The notes: generated by a model from the letters alone, not told the origin. 64,000 nt of DNA from Gemmatimonadota bacterium (GCA_022823145.1 JAJDXS010000010.1:1-64000), one strand, 5' to 3'; counted from the first letter of the stretch, positions 1 through 9,415 are shown. Numbers and translations: made by a program.

Positions 1-141
1 GTAGAGGTACAGCCCGTTGCCGTCGGCGTGTCTGCCGGGCGGTGCGGAGCGGATGAAGGCGGCCGACAGGGCCTTGTGGGGATGGCGGCCCTTGGGCTTG
101 GTCTTCCGTGGTTTCGGGGCGGTGTTCGTTCCAGTACTCAT
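1..141 (-). CDS. N-terminus of a tyrosine-recombinase/phage-type integrase (DUF4102-like arm-binding domain), truncated by the left window edge
   Basis: Reverse-strand translation from ATG at 141: MSTGTNTAPKPRKTKPKGRHPHKALSAAFIRSAPPGRHADGNGLYLY...; the LSAAFIRSAPPGRHADGNGLYL pattern is typical of integrase N-termini. Not in the ORF track because it is open at the edge. Confidence 0.7.
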   Translation of the reverse strand, partial: MSTGTNTAPKPRKTKPKGRHPHKALSAAFIRSAPPGRHADGNGLYLY

Positions 142-284
142 CCCCACATAATATGGGGGATGGAGCCGGATTGCAAGGGACGGTGCTGGCTGATAGCGTC
201 GGTAGCTTAGTCTTATAAAGTGTTGTGAATACTGGATTATATGAACCTTCACGAACATCTTGGGACGTTTCTGGACCTCGCACG

Positions 285-518
285 GCGGTAAACGTCACCG
301 TGCTTCCCGTCGCGGCCACGGTGGCCACGCCGGGGTCGGAGGACGTCGCGGCGAAGGTCAGCACGTCTTCTTCGTTGGGGTCGCTGAAGCAGACGGTCAC
401 GGTGGCCGAGTTGCCCACGTTGATCGTCTGTTCAGGGACGGTGCCGCAAGAGGCGGGCGGCTGGGGGTTCTCGCACGCGGAGACGAGGGCCGCGGCGAGA
501 AGGGCCACGGCGCACACT
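285..518 (-). pseudogene. 5' remnant of a secreted BIG/cadherin-like lipoprotein, probably truncated at its 3' side
   Basis: Reverse-strand translation VCAVALLAAALVSACENPQPPASCGTVPEQTINVGNSATVTVCFSDPNEEDVLTFAATSSDPGVATVAATGSTVTFTAV, then sequence that no longer looks Ig-like (RGPETSQDVREGSYNPVFTTLY...) toward the integrase. Confidence 0.5.
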
Positions 519-665
519 GCTCGCCCAGATGAGTTCAATTCAGGCAAAAGGTGTCATCGACCCCAGGTGATTGAGCCACTTGACTCAAACAGAACGCCCA
601 GATGATAGGTGCCGGAGCGTCCTGGAGGCAATCCGGTGGCCGTCGGGCGTGGCCTTTCCGCGACC

Positions 666-1213
666 CTACCCTCGACCCGCCTGCCAATCGGTCCTGAAGT
701 CCAGTCTTCGCGTCAACTGGTACACATCGTGCGACCGGATCCCGAACCGCTTTGCCACGTCCGGGATCTTTCTGTTTGCTCGCTTCTTTTGGGAGCCGAG
801 ACTTCCGTCGTGACGATACGCCGGCCGGCAGGGTTTGCGAGTGCGTACGCAATCAGAAACGGGTCACGGCCCAGTCTCTCGATCTCGTGTTCATTGAGAT
901 CCGCGCCGTACCCCTCTTCCACGACCCTCCTCACGAGGACCAGGTCTGGTTGCTCATCGAGAATCAACACGTCCTTGACGGTGTCTTCCTTGAGCCAATC
1001 AAGCAGGTCATCCATGCCCTTGCGCCGTCTCCCGCCCTTCACTTCGTCGAGAATCTCGGCAGGGATTTTGACTCGTCCCGCTCCCGCGTGATGGGCGAGC
1101 CAGGTCCAGAACTCGGGGACGCGCTTCACCGGGTAGTAGTCTCGGTGCGCGGTGATCAGCACATTGGCGTCGAGCAGGTAAAGGGGTTCCGCTGATTGCG
1201 AAGGCGTGCTCAC
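666..1213 (-). pseudogene. DUF4411 PIN-like toxin with an apparent single-base frameshift near 785-790
   Basis: YLLDANVLITAHRDYYPVKRVPEFWTWLAHHA...FLIAYALANPAGRRIVTTEVSAPK, then the family-like tail KRANRKIPDVAKRFGIRSHDVYQLTRRLDFRTDWQAGRG* continues in another frame to a stop at 666-668. GTG start (1211-1213) overlaps the upstream TGA (GTGA). Confidence 0.7.
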
Positions 1214-2397
1214 GCAGCTTCCAGAATCAGGTGAGCGTTGCGCGGATTCACGCCCATCACTCGCCCCGCCTTGGTAGCGGTGAGGCATCCAGTCGACACC
1301 AGCCGGGCTGCCAACTCCAGCAGGCCGAGACCAAGACTGTAGCGGACCAGTACACCGTAGGCAGGACCTCCGTCCCTCGCTCGCTGCCGTTGCCGCTCAC
1401 GGCTCTTGCTGTCGCGCCAGCGGCGCCGAAACAGGCGATGGAGACGCCGCCAGGTCTCGTGGCCGATCACGCCTTTGCGATGGAGCCGATAGGCCACCAT
1501 GGAGGAACTGACGTTGAGCGACCCGGCGAATTCGGTAACCGCCTCCGCCCAGGCACCGATGCTGTTCGTCGCAGGCTTCCGGAAAGCACCCAACTCCTGG
1601 TCCGAGAGGAAAAACGTGGACGCTACCCTGTTGCAGAACACCTCTACAGGATCCATCGGGTCACCCCCGCTGATACCCGGCTCGCCGATCCACAGGTGCG
1701 CCAACTCGTGGAGCAAGGTGAAGCACTTCGCAGCAGCCGAGTCCTTCGGATTGACGACCACGAACGGCGCGTAGTCGTCGGCTAACGCAAATCCCCGGAA
1801 GACCCCCACTCCCAAATCAGTGTGATAGCTACCCAGATTGCCCAAAACCAGTACAAAGACGCCGGCCTGCTCCGAATGGGACCGCAGCAGGCGGAAGGCT
1901 CCGTCCGGATCCCTGGCAGCCCGATAATCCTCCAGCCGCAGCCCAAGGGTCGCGCGAATCGAGGTAACCACTTGCGCCACTGGGGTGTCGGTGGTGACCG
2001 ATGCGACGAAAGAGAGAGAGGCAAGGTCCTCGTCGTCGTCCAGCATCGCCTCGCGAAGGAGTCCCTGCCGGACCTGAACGTCTCGGACCAGTGCGTTCAG
2101 CACGGCTTCGTCCTCGCGCGAGCGATCTGCCATCGGTGCGCGGAAGTCCTTGCCCCAGTCGCCTCGGCGTGATGGCTGAGCGAGATAGAACGTCAGGAGT
2201 GGCCTGCGGTACTTCCTGGCCATCCTGGAAAGCATGGCTCGCGTCGGTGAGGCTTCCCCGTTCTCCAGCGCCGCCAGCCGGTCGACCGCGGCCATGCCCC
2301 TGGCGTCCCTGATCCCCAGCTTCTTCACCGCATCCTCCGGGCTGAGTCCGGCCGTCTCGCGGGCCCAACCGAGGATGTCCGGGTTCACCTGAGGCAC
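1210..2397 (-). CDS. XRE-type HTH / ImmA-IrrE metallopeptidase-domain protein (antitoxin/regulator of the DUF4411 module)
   Basis: VPQVNPDILGWARETAGLSPEDAVKKLGI (HTH) and HELAHLWIGEPG (HEXXH). GTG start at 2397 preceded by AAAGGA; the longer ORF reaches 2547. Confidence 0.8.
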   Translation of the reverse strand: MPQVNPDILGWARETAGLSPEDAVKKLGIRDARGMAAVDRLAALENGEASPTRAMLSRMARKYRRPLLTFYLAQPSRRGDWGKDFRAPMADRSREDEAVLNALVRDVQVRQGLLREAMLDDDEDLASLSFVASVTTDTPVAQVVTSIRATLGLRLEDYRAARDPDGAFRLLRSHSEQAGVFVLVLGNLGSYHTDLGVGVFRGFALADDYAPFVVVNPKDSAAAKCFTLLHELAHLWIGEPGISGGDPMDPVEVFCNRVASTFFLSDQELGAFRKPATNSIGAWAEAVTEFAGSLNVSSSMVAYRLHRKGVIGHETWRRLHRLFRRRWRDSKSRERQRQRARDGGPAYGVLVRYSLGLGLLELAARLVSTGCLTATKAGRVMGVNPRNAHLILEAA

Positions 2398-2619
2398 TGC
2401 TGGTCCTTTCGCTGGTCGTATGGATGGAATGAGGTGCGGGCAGTTCGTGATCGCCTGGACCCAAGTTTCGCGCGGACTTGGGGGCGCCTCCATAGCGGGA
2501 TCGGCTAAGTTACTGGTGAATGTACACTTGACTTTACATTCTGACAACCCTACTTGTCATTTCTTTGATGGACCCAATTACAAAGTCTCGCATTGCTCGA
2601 TTTCCTGTCTGGTACGGCG

Positions 2620-4050
2620 TCAGCTGATCCCCACTCGCCCCCGCACGTCTGCCAGCATGGCCGGCGAATCGTATCCGACCCCATCCTTGAACACAACCGT
2701 CACGTTGCGTATCACAGCGGGATCCGCGGTGAGGTCACCGCTCATGACGACCAGGTCGGCGATCTTCCCGGCTTCGACGGTGCCCAGATCGTCGAAGACA
2801 TCCAGCACCCGGGCGCCGTTCGCGCTCAGGATCTCGATCGCCTCGTGGGGTGCGAACCCGGCTTCCGACAGCAGCTCGTAGTTGCGCTGATCGCCGTAGC
2901 CGGGCAGGGCGCCGCCGTTCCCGGTCGGGTCGACACCCGAGGCCAACACGCCGCCGGCATCGTAGAACGCCTTCTCGTAGGCCATCGCGTTCATGAAGCC
3001 CTCCACGGGCCGCCCGATCTCGTCAATCCGGGCCTTGGCCGCCAGGTAGTCCTGGCGGACGGCAGGCGACATGGCCTCGAGCGAGCGCGCGTCGCGGGTG
3101 GGTCGGCCCTGTACGGAGAGTTCGTAGACGGCCAGCGTCGAGGTCATGGCCACGCCCGCGTCGATCATTGCCTGGAACGTCGCCTGGGCCTCGGCCCCGT
3201 GCACATCGATCGAGGTGGCCTGTCGGGAGAGATTGGTGGGACACTCGTCCTGGGCGCGGCCGGGCGAGTAGTCGCTGTTGGTCGCGAGGCCGTGTTCGAT
3301 GTTGTCGATTCCGAGCGCTACCGCCTCGGTGAAGCTGATCGAGCAGAGGTGGCCCGTGACCTTGATCCCCTGTGCGTGGGCCTCCTCGATGGCTGCCCTC
3401 AGCTCGTCGGTGCGGATGTTCGTGTAGGCCTTGATCCAGGTCGCCCCTTCCTGTGCCCAGTAGCGTACGAACCGCCGCGCCTGCTCGGGGGATTCCAGCA
3501 TGGTCATGCCGGAGATCCCGCCGCCGGCCGTGATGTAGGGCGCCGTGATGTGGATGCGCGGCCCGGGCGTCCGCCCGGCCTCGATCTCCGCCTTCAGGTT
3601 GAGCTCCGCGTACGGCTGCCGGCTACCCGTCGTCCGCACGGTCGTGACCCCGCTTCCCAGGTACAGCCTCGGCGCCGAGAAGGTGAGCTGCGCGGAGCGT
3701 CCCCCGGCCGCCGTGTAGAAGAGGTGGTTGTGCAGCCCGATCATCCCCGGAATGACCGTGTGGCCCGCCAGATCCATGACCTCGGCGCCAGCGGGGATGT
3801 CCACCGCGCCATCGGCGCCCACTGCGGTGATCCGGCTACCCTCGATCACCACCGTCCGGCCGCGCCGAGCGGGTCCGCCGCTCCCGTCGATCAGGGTCAC
3901 GCCGGTCAGTGCAACCGCGTCGCCGTTGACTACCGCGTAGCCCTCCGCAGCCGAGCCCGCCTCGGGACGCTGCGCGGCAAGGTGTGCACTGGCAGCCGCC
4001 GTCAAGGCGATGGCGGCCAGGACGGCCGCGCTGTTCCTCGTCGTCATCAT
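2620..4050 (-). CDS. Secreted metal-dependent amidohydrolase (imidazolonepropionase-like)
   Basis: Signal peptide, GVTLIDGSGGPARRGRTVVIEG, HTVIPGMIGLHNHLFY, C-terminal GTVEAGKIADLVVMSGDL. Confidence 0.85.
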   Translation of the reverse strand: MMTTRNSAAVLAAIALTAAASAHLAAQRPEAGSAAEGYAVVNGDAVALTGVTLIDGSGGPARRGRTVVIEGSRITAVGADGAVDIPAGAEVMDLAGHTVIPGMIGLHNHLFYTAAGGRSAQLTFSAPRLYLGSGVTTVRTTGSRQPYAELNLKAEIEAGRTPGPRIHITAPYITAGGGISGMTMLESPEQARRFVRYWAQEGATWIKAYTNIRTDELRAAIEEAHAQGIKVTGHLCSISFTEAVALGIDNIEHGLATNSDYSPGRAQDECPTNLSRQATSIDVHGAEAQATFQAMIDAGVAMTSTLAVYELSVQGRPTRDARSLEAMSPAVRQDYLAAKARIDEIGRPVEGFMNAMAYEKAFYDAGGVLASGVDPTGNGGALPGYGDQRNYELLSEAGFAPHEAIEILSANGARVLDVFDDLGTVEAGKIADLVVMSGDLTADPAVIRNVTVVFKDGVGYDSPAMLADVRGRVGIS

Positions 4051-4064
4051 CGCTGTTCTCTCCT

Positions 4065-5504
4065 CTAGTTGATCCCGACCCGCCCCTCGACATCCGCGAG
4101 CATGGCGACGGAGTCGTATCCGATGCCGTCCTTGAAGACCAGCGTCACGTTGCGGATCACCGACGGATCCGCGGTCAGGTCGCCGCTCATCACCACCAGG
4201 TCCGCCAGCTTGCCGGCCTCGATGGTGCCCAGGTCGTCGAACACGTCCAGCACGCGGGCCCCGTTTGCGCTCAGCACCCTGACCGCGTCCTCGGGGCTGA
4301 AGCCGGCCTCGATGAACAGTTCGTAGTTGCGCTGGTCGCCATAGCCCGCGAGCGCGCCGCCGTTTCCGGTGGGGTCGACGCCGGCCGCCAGCACCCCGCC
4401 CCGATCGTGGAACGCCTTCTCGTAGGCCATTGCGTTCAGGAAGCCTTCCGGCGGGCGCCCGATCTCGTCGATCTCGGCCTTCGCGGCCAGGTAGTCCTCG
4501 CGCACCGAGGGCGCCATCGCGCGCAGCGTGCGCTCGTCACGCGTCGGCCGCCCCTGCACGAAGAGTTCGTACACCGCCAGTGTCGAGGTCATCGCCACGT
4601 CGTTCTCGATCATCGCGTCGAAGGTGGAGGCGACCTCGGGGCCTTCCACGTCCACCGCTTCCGCGTGGTCCCACAGGTCGGGCGGACACACGTCCTCTTC
4701 CTTGCCCGGCACGTAGTCGCTGTTCGTCCCCAGCCCGTGTTCGATGTTGTCGATGCCCAGTGCGACCGCCTCGGTGAAGCTGATCGAGCACAGGTGGCCG
4801 GTCACCTTGAGCCCCTGCCTGTGCGCCTCGTCGATCGCCGCGGCCAGATCCTCGCCGCTGATCGTGGTGTACGCCTTCAGCCAGGTCGCCCCCTCCGCCG
4901 CCCAGTAGCGCACGAAGCGGCGCGCCTGCTCGGGGCTGCGAAACCGCGTCATGATGTTGAGGCTCTCGTCCCCGGTCATGTACGGCGCGGTGATATGGAT
5001 CCGCGGCCCCGGCTGCAGTCCGCGCTCGATCTCGTCCTTCAGGTTGAGCTCGGCGTAGGTCGCCAGGCTGCCGGTCGTCCGGATCGTCGTGACCCCTGAA
5101 CCCAGGTAGAGCCGCTGGCCGGTGTAGCTCATGGGGTGCATCCGGCCGCCCGCAGCCATGTAGAAAAGGTGGTTGTGAAGGCCGACCATGCCCGGCATCA
5201 GGGTGTGCCCGGAGAGGTCCATCACCTCCGCGCCGTCCGGGATGTCCACGGCGCCGTCCGCGCCCACGGCGCTGATGCGGGTGCCCTCGATCACGACCGT
5301 CTGGCCCCGGCGCGCGGGCGAGCCCGTGCCGTCCAGCAGCGTCACCCCGGTCAGCGCTACCGCGTCGCTGTCCACCGCGACGTAGGCGGCGGCCTCGGAG
5401 CCTTCCGCGGGCCGCTGCGCGATGGCGGGGTGGGCCACGGCGATCAGGAGGATCGGGAACAGGACGGCGGCCGAGGGGACGGCGCGGTGCTTCAACTTCT
5501 GCAT
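4065..5504 (-). CDS. Secreted amidohydrolase, tandem paralogue of the preceding gene
   Basis: Signal peptide MQKLKHRAVPSAAVLFPILLIAVAHPAIAQ; nearly collinear with the 2620-4050 product (VVIEGTRISAVGADGAVDIPDGAEVMDLSGHTLMPGMVGLHNHLFY). Confidence 0.85.
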   Translation of the reverse strand: MQKLKHRAVPSAAVLFPILLIAVAHPAIAQRPAEGSEAAAYVAVDSDAVALTGVTLLDGTGSPARRGQTVVIEGTRISAVGADGAVDIPDGAEVMDLSGHTLMPGMVGLHNHLFYMAAGGRMHPMSYTGQRLYLGSGVTTIRTTGSLATYAELNLKDEIERGLQPGPRIHITAPYMTGDESLNIMTRFRSPEQARRFVRYWAAEGATWLKAYTTISGEDLAAAIDEAHRQGLKVTGHLCSISFTEAVALGIDNIEHGLGTNSDYVPGKEEDVCPPDLWDHAEAVDVEGPEVASTFDAMIENDVAMTSTLAVYELFVQGRPTRDERTLRAMAPSVREDYLAAKAEIDEIGRPPEGFLNAMAYEKAFHDRGGVLAAGVDPTGNGGALAGYGDQRNYELFIEAGFSPEDAVRVLSANGARVLDVFDDLGTIEAGKLADLVVMSGDLTADPSVIRNVTLVFKDGIGYDSVAMLADVEGRVGIN

Positions 5505-5544
5505 GGCATGGGCCTCCAGGACGGGAGTACCGGACTCGGGCCCG

Positions 5545-6444
5545 TCAGGACGCGGCGGACCCTCCTTCACCCCTGCATTGTGTGCGGTGTGATGGCCCTG
5601 CGCCAGTAGTCGCAACGGCGCCTTGCGGCGATGCCCCCTCCCACACCCTCACCAGCGTGTGGAACTCGCCGTTCTCGCCAAAGGGGTCGATGTCCCCGGG
5701 GAGACGTGCCATCATCGCGCGGTCGAAGCGCTCGCCGACCGCCACGAAGCCTTCCGCCGCTCCGGTGACTGCCGAGACCTCGCAGGTGACGCCGCTCGCC
5801 TCGAGGTCGGTGATCAGGGTGTCGTAGGGCACGCCCCAGACGGGAAAGTGCAGCGCGGCGTCACGGTCGGCGGCAAACTCACGGAACGCCACGCCGCGCC
5901 ATTCGCGGATGTGCAGCAGGTGCAGATCGCCGAAGACGAGGCGGGCGATGCGTGGCACGAGTTCACAGGCCGCGCGGATCCGGTCCATGTACGTCTCGCC
6001 GGGGTGAAGCGGAACGCCGAGCAGGGGGAGGCCCAGATGCTCGGCCTGGCGGATCACCGCGTCGATGTGGATCTCCTGGTGCGCAACGGTGCGGGTGGCC
6101 ACGTCGAAGGTGGTCAGGAGCATGATGGGGTGGAGCCCCTCGCGGTGGAGCGCGCGAAGGGCGAGGAAGCTGTCCTTGCCACCGCTCCAGAAGAGAACGT
6201 CGGCGGGCGCAGCGGGCGCGGTGTCGGCAGTAAGCCACGACGGCTGCTTGCCGCGCGCCGCCCGGTCCGCCAGCGACATCGATGCGTGCTGGTAGGGACA
6301 GTGCCGGCATCCGCTGCCGCAGCAACACCCGCGCCGCTTGAGCCCGATCTCGGTGAAGACGTGGAAGCCCGTCTGCGGGTCGATGTAGGATGACTCGCCG
6401 TTCTTCAGCGCCCGCCGGTGGGCCCGCCGCCAGGGGTTGCTCAC
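5545..6444 (-). CDS. Dph6/DUF71-like ATP-PPase with N-terminal DUF5522-like Cys-rich segment
   Basis: N-term SYIDPQTGFHVFTEIGLKRRGCCCGSGCRHCPY; PP-loop VLFWSGGKDSFLAL; EIHIDAVIRQAEHLGLPLLGVPL; FGDLHLLHIREWR; GENGEFHTLV. Confidence 0.8.
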   Translation of the reverse strand: MSNPWRRAHRRALKNGESSYIDPQTGFHVFTEIGLKRRGCCCGSGCRHCPYQHASMSLADRAARGKQPSWLTADTAPAAPADVLFWSGGKDSFLALRALHREGLHPIMLLTTFDVATRTVAHQEIHIDAVIRQAEHLGLPLLGVPLHPGETYMDRIRAACELVPRIARLVFGDLHLLHIREWRGVAFREFAADRDAALHFPVWGVPYDTLITDLEASGVTCEVSAVTGAAEGFVAVGERFDRAMMARLPGDIDPFGENGEFHTLVRVWEGASPQGAVATTGAGPSHRTQCRGEGGSAAS

Positions 6445-6474
6445 GGTTCCGCGCGGGTGGCGGTCAAGCGCGCC

Positions 6475-8763
6475 TCACGGATCGACCGTGAAGAGCATCC
6501 GCATGCCCGCTTCGAGGTGCTCCGAAATGTGGCAGTGCGCCATCCACGGGCCCGGATTCGTGATTTCGAGGAGGATGTCGGTGGTCGTTCCGGTAGGGAG
6601 CAACACCGTGTCCTTCCAGGCGAGGTTCTCGTTCGGCACGCCGTTGCGCGCGAGCACGAGAAACCGCTGCCCGTGGATATGGAAGGGGTGCTGCATCGCG
6701 TGGAAGGACCGCCGCTCGTTGTGCAGGCGGATCTTCACCACGTCTCCCACCTCGAACCGCCACGCGATGTCCATGTTCTCGTCGCCGGTGGCGGGGTCGC
6801 GCACGATCCACTCCACCTCGTCCGAGGTGGCGTTCCAGTTCATCATCGGCATCGTGCCGCTCCACTCCACCGGGTGGAAGTACGCCGAATCGAAGCGCAT
6901 CAGCCGGTCGACGATGAACGGGAGCTCGTTCGTCCGGAGGGTAAACGTGAGCTCGTGGTCGATCGGGGCGTCGAAGTACTCGCGGTAGAGCGCGATCTCG
7001 CGCGCGGCGTGGAGGTTGGTGCGGAGCGTGTCGAAGGCGGCTGAAACGGGCGACGCGAGCGTTGCGTCGGGCGCCTGCCCGGACGCCGCAACGCGCACCG
7101 TACCCAGCATGTCCCTCTCCTGGAAGAACGCGCCGGCGAGGTGGTCGATCCCCTGCACGCGGTTGACCAGCGCGAACTCGCCCGGTTCGTCGAACCGCAC
7201 GTGCACGATGTACCGCTCGGCCGGGCTCAGCACGATGCTCTCGACCCACTCCTCCTGCTCAAAGGCGCCCACGTCGGTGCCCACGACCTTGATGCGCGGC
7301 GCGGCGGGCGCGGAGGCGGCAGTTGCCCCCGCAGAACCGTCCAGCCCCTCGAACGAGAGGTTGAAGGTGCGCGTGTTCGACACGTTCGTGAGGTACAGCC
7401 GCACGACCTCGCCCGCGCCGATCTCCAGTTCGTAGTCGGGCTCGCCGTTGACCAGCATCAGGTTGCCGAAGCGGCCCATGAAGGTGTGCGTGGCGCGCTC
7501 CATCCCGAAGGGCATGGGTTCGTCGCCGGACATCATGAAGTCGTCCAGCATGAGGAACTCCTCGCGGTCGGCGGGCGCGTAGTAGTCGGGCCGGCTCGGC
7601 TCGACCAGCATGTTCCCGTAGAGGCCGAGGTCCTTGAGGACGTCTTCCCGGTGGTGCGGGTGATACCAGTACAGGCCGGGGTCCGCGAAGTGGATCTCGT
7701 AACGGAAGGTGTCGCCGGGCTCGACAGGATCCTGGGTGACGCCCGGCACGCCGTCGGACGCGTTGTCGAGGCGCAGGCCATGCCAGTGGATGGTCGTCGG
7801 CCACGCGATCGAGTTGGTGAAGTTCACGGTGATCGTGGCCGCCTCGGGCACGTAGAGGAGCGGCCCAGGATACTGGCCGTTGAAGCCGTACATGACGTAA
7901 TCGCGGCTGTGGATGCGCCTCCGCACCAGCCCGGCCTCAAGGTCGACCTCGTCGCCGTCGTCGAGTTCGATCACTTCGCGCGGGCGCGCCAGCGGCAGCG
8001 TTCCCGGGTCGATCCCGGCACCGGGCAGGAACGCGCTGGCCCCGGGGGGATCGAGGGCCATGAGTGCAGGAAACATGGTGAGCCCGGGCATCATCTCGGG
8101 GTGCGGCCACGTCCCGTTGCCGCCTGTGCCCATCCCGCCGTGCTCCGCGTGGCCCGCCATCTCCATGTCGCCGGTCCCGGTCGCGCCGAGCAGGTACTCC
8201 TGCATGTCGGGTGGGGACATTCGCGCGCTGGGAGACGTGGCGCGCAGCAGCAGCCGCCCCTCCCACTCCGGAGTGTCCGGCCGCGCCTCCGCCGTCACCA
8301 GGATCATGAACTTGTTCAGGCTGATCTCGCCGATGCTCTGCGTCCCGTTCGACACGGGGCCGATCCTTGCGATCTCGTCGAAGAGGGGCGTTGCCAGCCA
8401 CGCGACGATGTGATTGTATTCGCCCAGCGTGGCCGGATCGGGGAGCCCCTCGAGCGTGAGGATTCCCTCGTAGAGGTGATTGCCCGCAGGGTTGACGGCC
8501 ACGCCGAAGGGAGAATGCGGTGTGCGCAACTCCAGACGGCCCGACATGGCCTCGAGGCCGGGCCGGGCGGTCAGGAAGATGCAGTACAGGTCGCGGCTGG
8601 GCGTGAGCGTGGCTCCGGCGGGCGGCGGCGTGTCGTCACAGGGAGACGAAACCGAAGCCGCCACAGTCTGGCCACCGACCGGAACCGGACCTGCCATCCC
8701 GGCCACCACGGCCACGGAGAGCGTCGCGGCGACGCAAGGGGCTATCTGCTTATGATATCGCAT
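6475..8763 (-). CDS. Secreted multicopper oxidase with about 230-aa N-terminal extension
   Basis: TTIHWHGLRLDN, GLYWYHPHHRED, HPFHIHGQRF and WMAHCHISEHLEAGM copper motifs; Met start of MRYHKQIAPCVAATLSVAVVAGMAG at 8763. Confidence 0.9.
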   Translation of the reverse strand: MRYHKQIAPCVAATLSVAVVAGMAGPVPVGGQTVAASVSSPCDDTPPPAGATLTPSRDLYCIFLTARPGLEAMSGRLELRTPHSPFGVAVNPAGNHLYEGILTLEGLPDPATLGEYNHIVAWLATPLFDEIARIGPVSNGTQSIGEISLNKFMILVTAEARPDTPEWEGRLLLRATSPSARMSPPDMQEYLLGATGTGDMEMAGHAEHGGMGTGGNGTWPHPEMMPGLTMFPALMALDPPGASAFLPGAGIDPGTLPLARPREVIELDDGDEVDLEAGLVRRRIHSRDYVMYGFNGQYPGPLLYVPEAATITVNFTNSIAWPTTIHWHGLRLDNASDGVPGVTQDPVEPGDTFRYEIHFADPGLYWYHPHHREDVLKDLGLYGNMLVEPSRPDYYAPADREEFLMLDDFMMSGDEPMPFGMERATHTFMGRFGNLMLVNGEPDYELEIGAGEVVRLYLTNVSNTRTFNLSFEGLDGSAGATAASAPAAPRIKVVGTDVGAFEQEEWVESIVLSPAERYIVHVRFDEPGEFALVNRVQGIDHLAGAFFQERDMLGTVRVAASGQAPDATLASPVSAAFDTLRTNLHAAREIALYREYFDAPIDHELTFTLRTNELPFIVDRLMRFDSAYFHPVEWSGTMPMMNWNATSDEVEWIVRDPATGDENMDIAWRFEVGDVVKIRLHNERRSFHAMQHPFHIHGQRFLVLARNGVPNENLAWKDTVLLPTGTTTDILLEITNPGPWMAHCHISEHLEAGMRMLFTVDP

Positions 8764-8854
8764 GATACCATTATCCACGGGCGTGGCGGAGGGCGCAACG
8801 GCACACGCTCCAGGGGCCACTCTCGACCCCCTGTACAACCGGATTTCGGCACGC

Positions 8855-8860
8855 TATAAT
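8855..8860 (+). promoter_or_regulatory. Perfect -10 hexamer TATAAT upstream of the DUF6884-like gene
   Basis: ggcacgcTATAATgaac, about 50 nt before the proposed ATG at 8912; the -35 is weak. Confidence 0.35.
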
Positions 8861-8911
8861 GAACATCTGTGGCGGAAGCAGCGCCAGGCGTTTGAAGGGA
8901 GCGGTGCCCAA

Positions 8912-9415
8912 ATGCAGGGACTTCGCGAGGGGGCAGAAAAGGGGACGCGCGCTGGCAGCGGGGGGGTGGCCCGACCGGACATCCTGCTGATCGGTTGTGT
9001 CAAGGGCAAGCTGGAGTGGGCCAGCCGCGTAGCCGCCAAGGACCTGTACGTTTCCGCCCTCTGGCGTTGCCGCCGCAAGTACGCCGAGCAGTCCGGAATC
9101 CCGTGGTTCATCCTCAGCGCCAAGTACGGTCTGGTCAATCCGGAAACCCGAATCGCCTGGTACGATCTCTCGCTGGGCGACCTTCCAGCGGCCCAGCGGC
9201 GCGCGTGGTCGCAAAGAGTCGTCGATGCCCTCGTCAGCAGGTATCCTTCGGTAGAAGGAAAGGTCGTTGAAGTCCACGCCGGCAAGGATTACGTCGACTA
9301 CGGCCTCGAATCCGGGCTCACCGACGCAGGCATGGTCGTGCAGAGGCCGCTGCTGAGAATCCCGATCGGTCGCCACCTCGGCTGGTACCGCGAAAGAGGC
9401 GCCAGCGAAGACTAG
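8912..9415 (+). CDS. DUF6884-like protein
   Basis: PDILLIGCVKGKLEWASRVAAKDLYVSALWRCRRKYAEQSGIPWFILSAKYGLVNPE; ATG at 8912 preceded by a GGGAG-type RBS. The ORF track start at 8762 is probably too far upstream. Confidence 0.55.
   Translation: MQGLREGAEKGTRAGSGGVARPDILLIGCVKGKLEWASRVAAKDLYVSALWRCRRKYAEQSGIPWFILSAKYGLVNPETRIAWYDLSLGDLPAAQRRAWSQRVVDALVSRYPSVEGKVVEVHAGKDYVDYGLESGLTDAGMVVQRPLLRIPIGRHLGWYRERGASED

Noticed and set aside
781-793. Programmed ribosomal frameshift in the DUF4411 gene
   Set aside because: The A4 run gives no proper X XXY YYZ heptamer in the zero frame; mutation or base-call error is more likely.
2593-5099. 491-aa and 371-aa plus-strand ORFs opposite the amidohydrolases
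   Set aside because: Similar to each other only because the sense genes are paralogues; composition is shadow-like (VGHRVHEALHGPPDLVNPGLGRQVVLADGRRHG).
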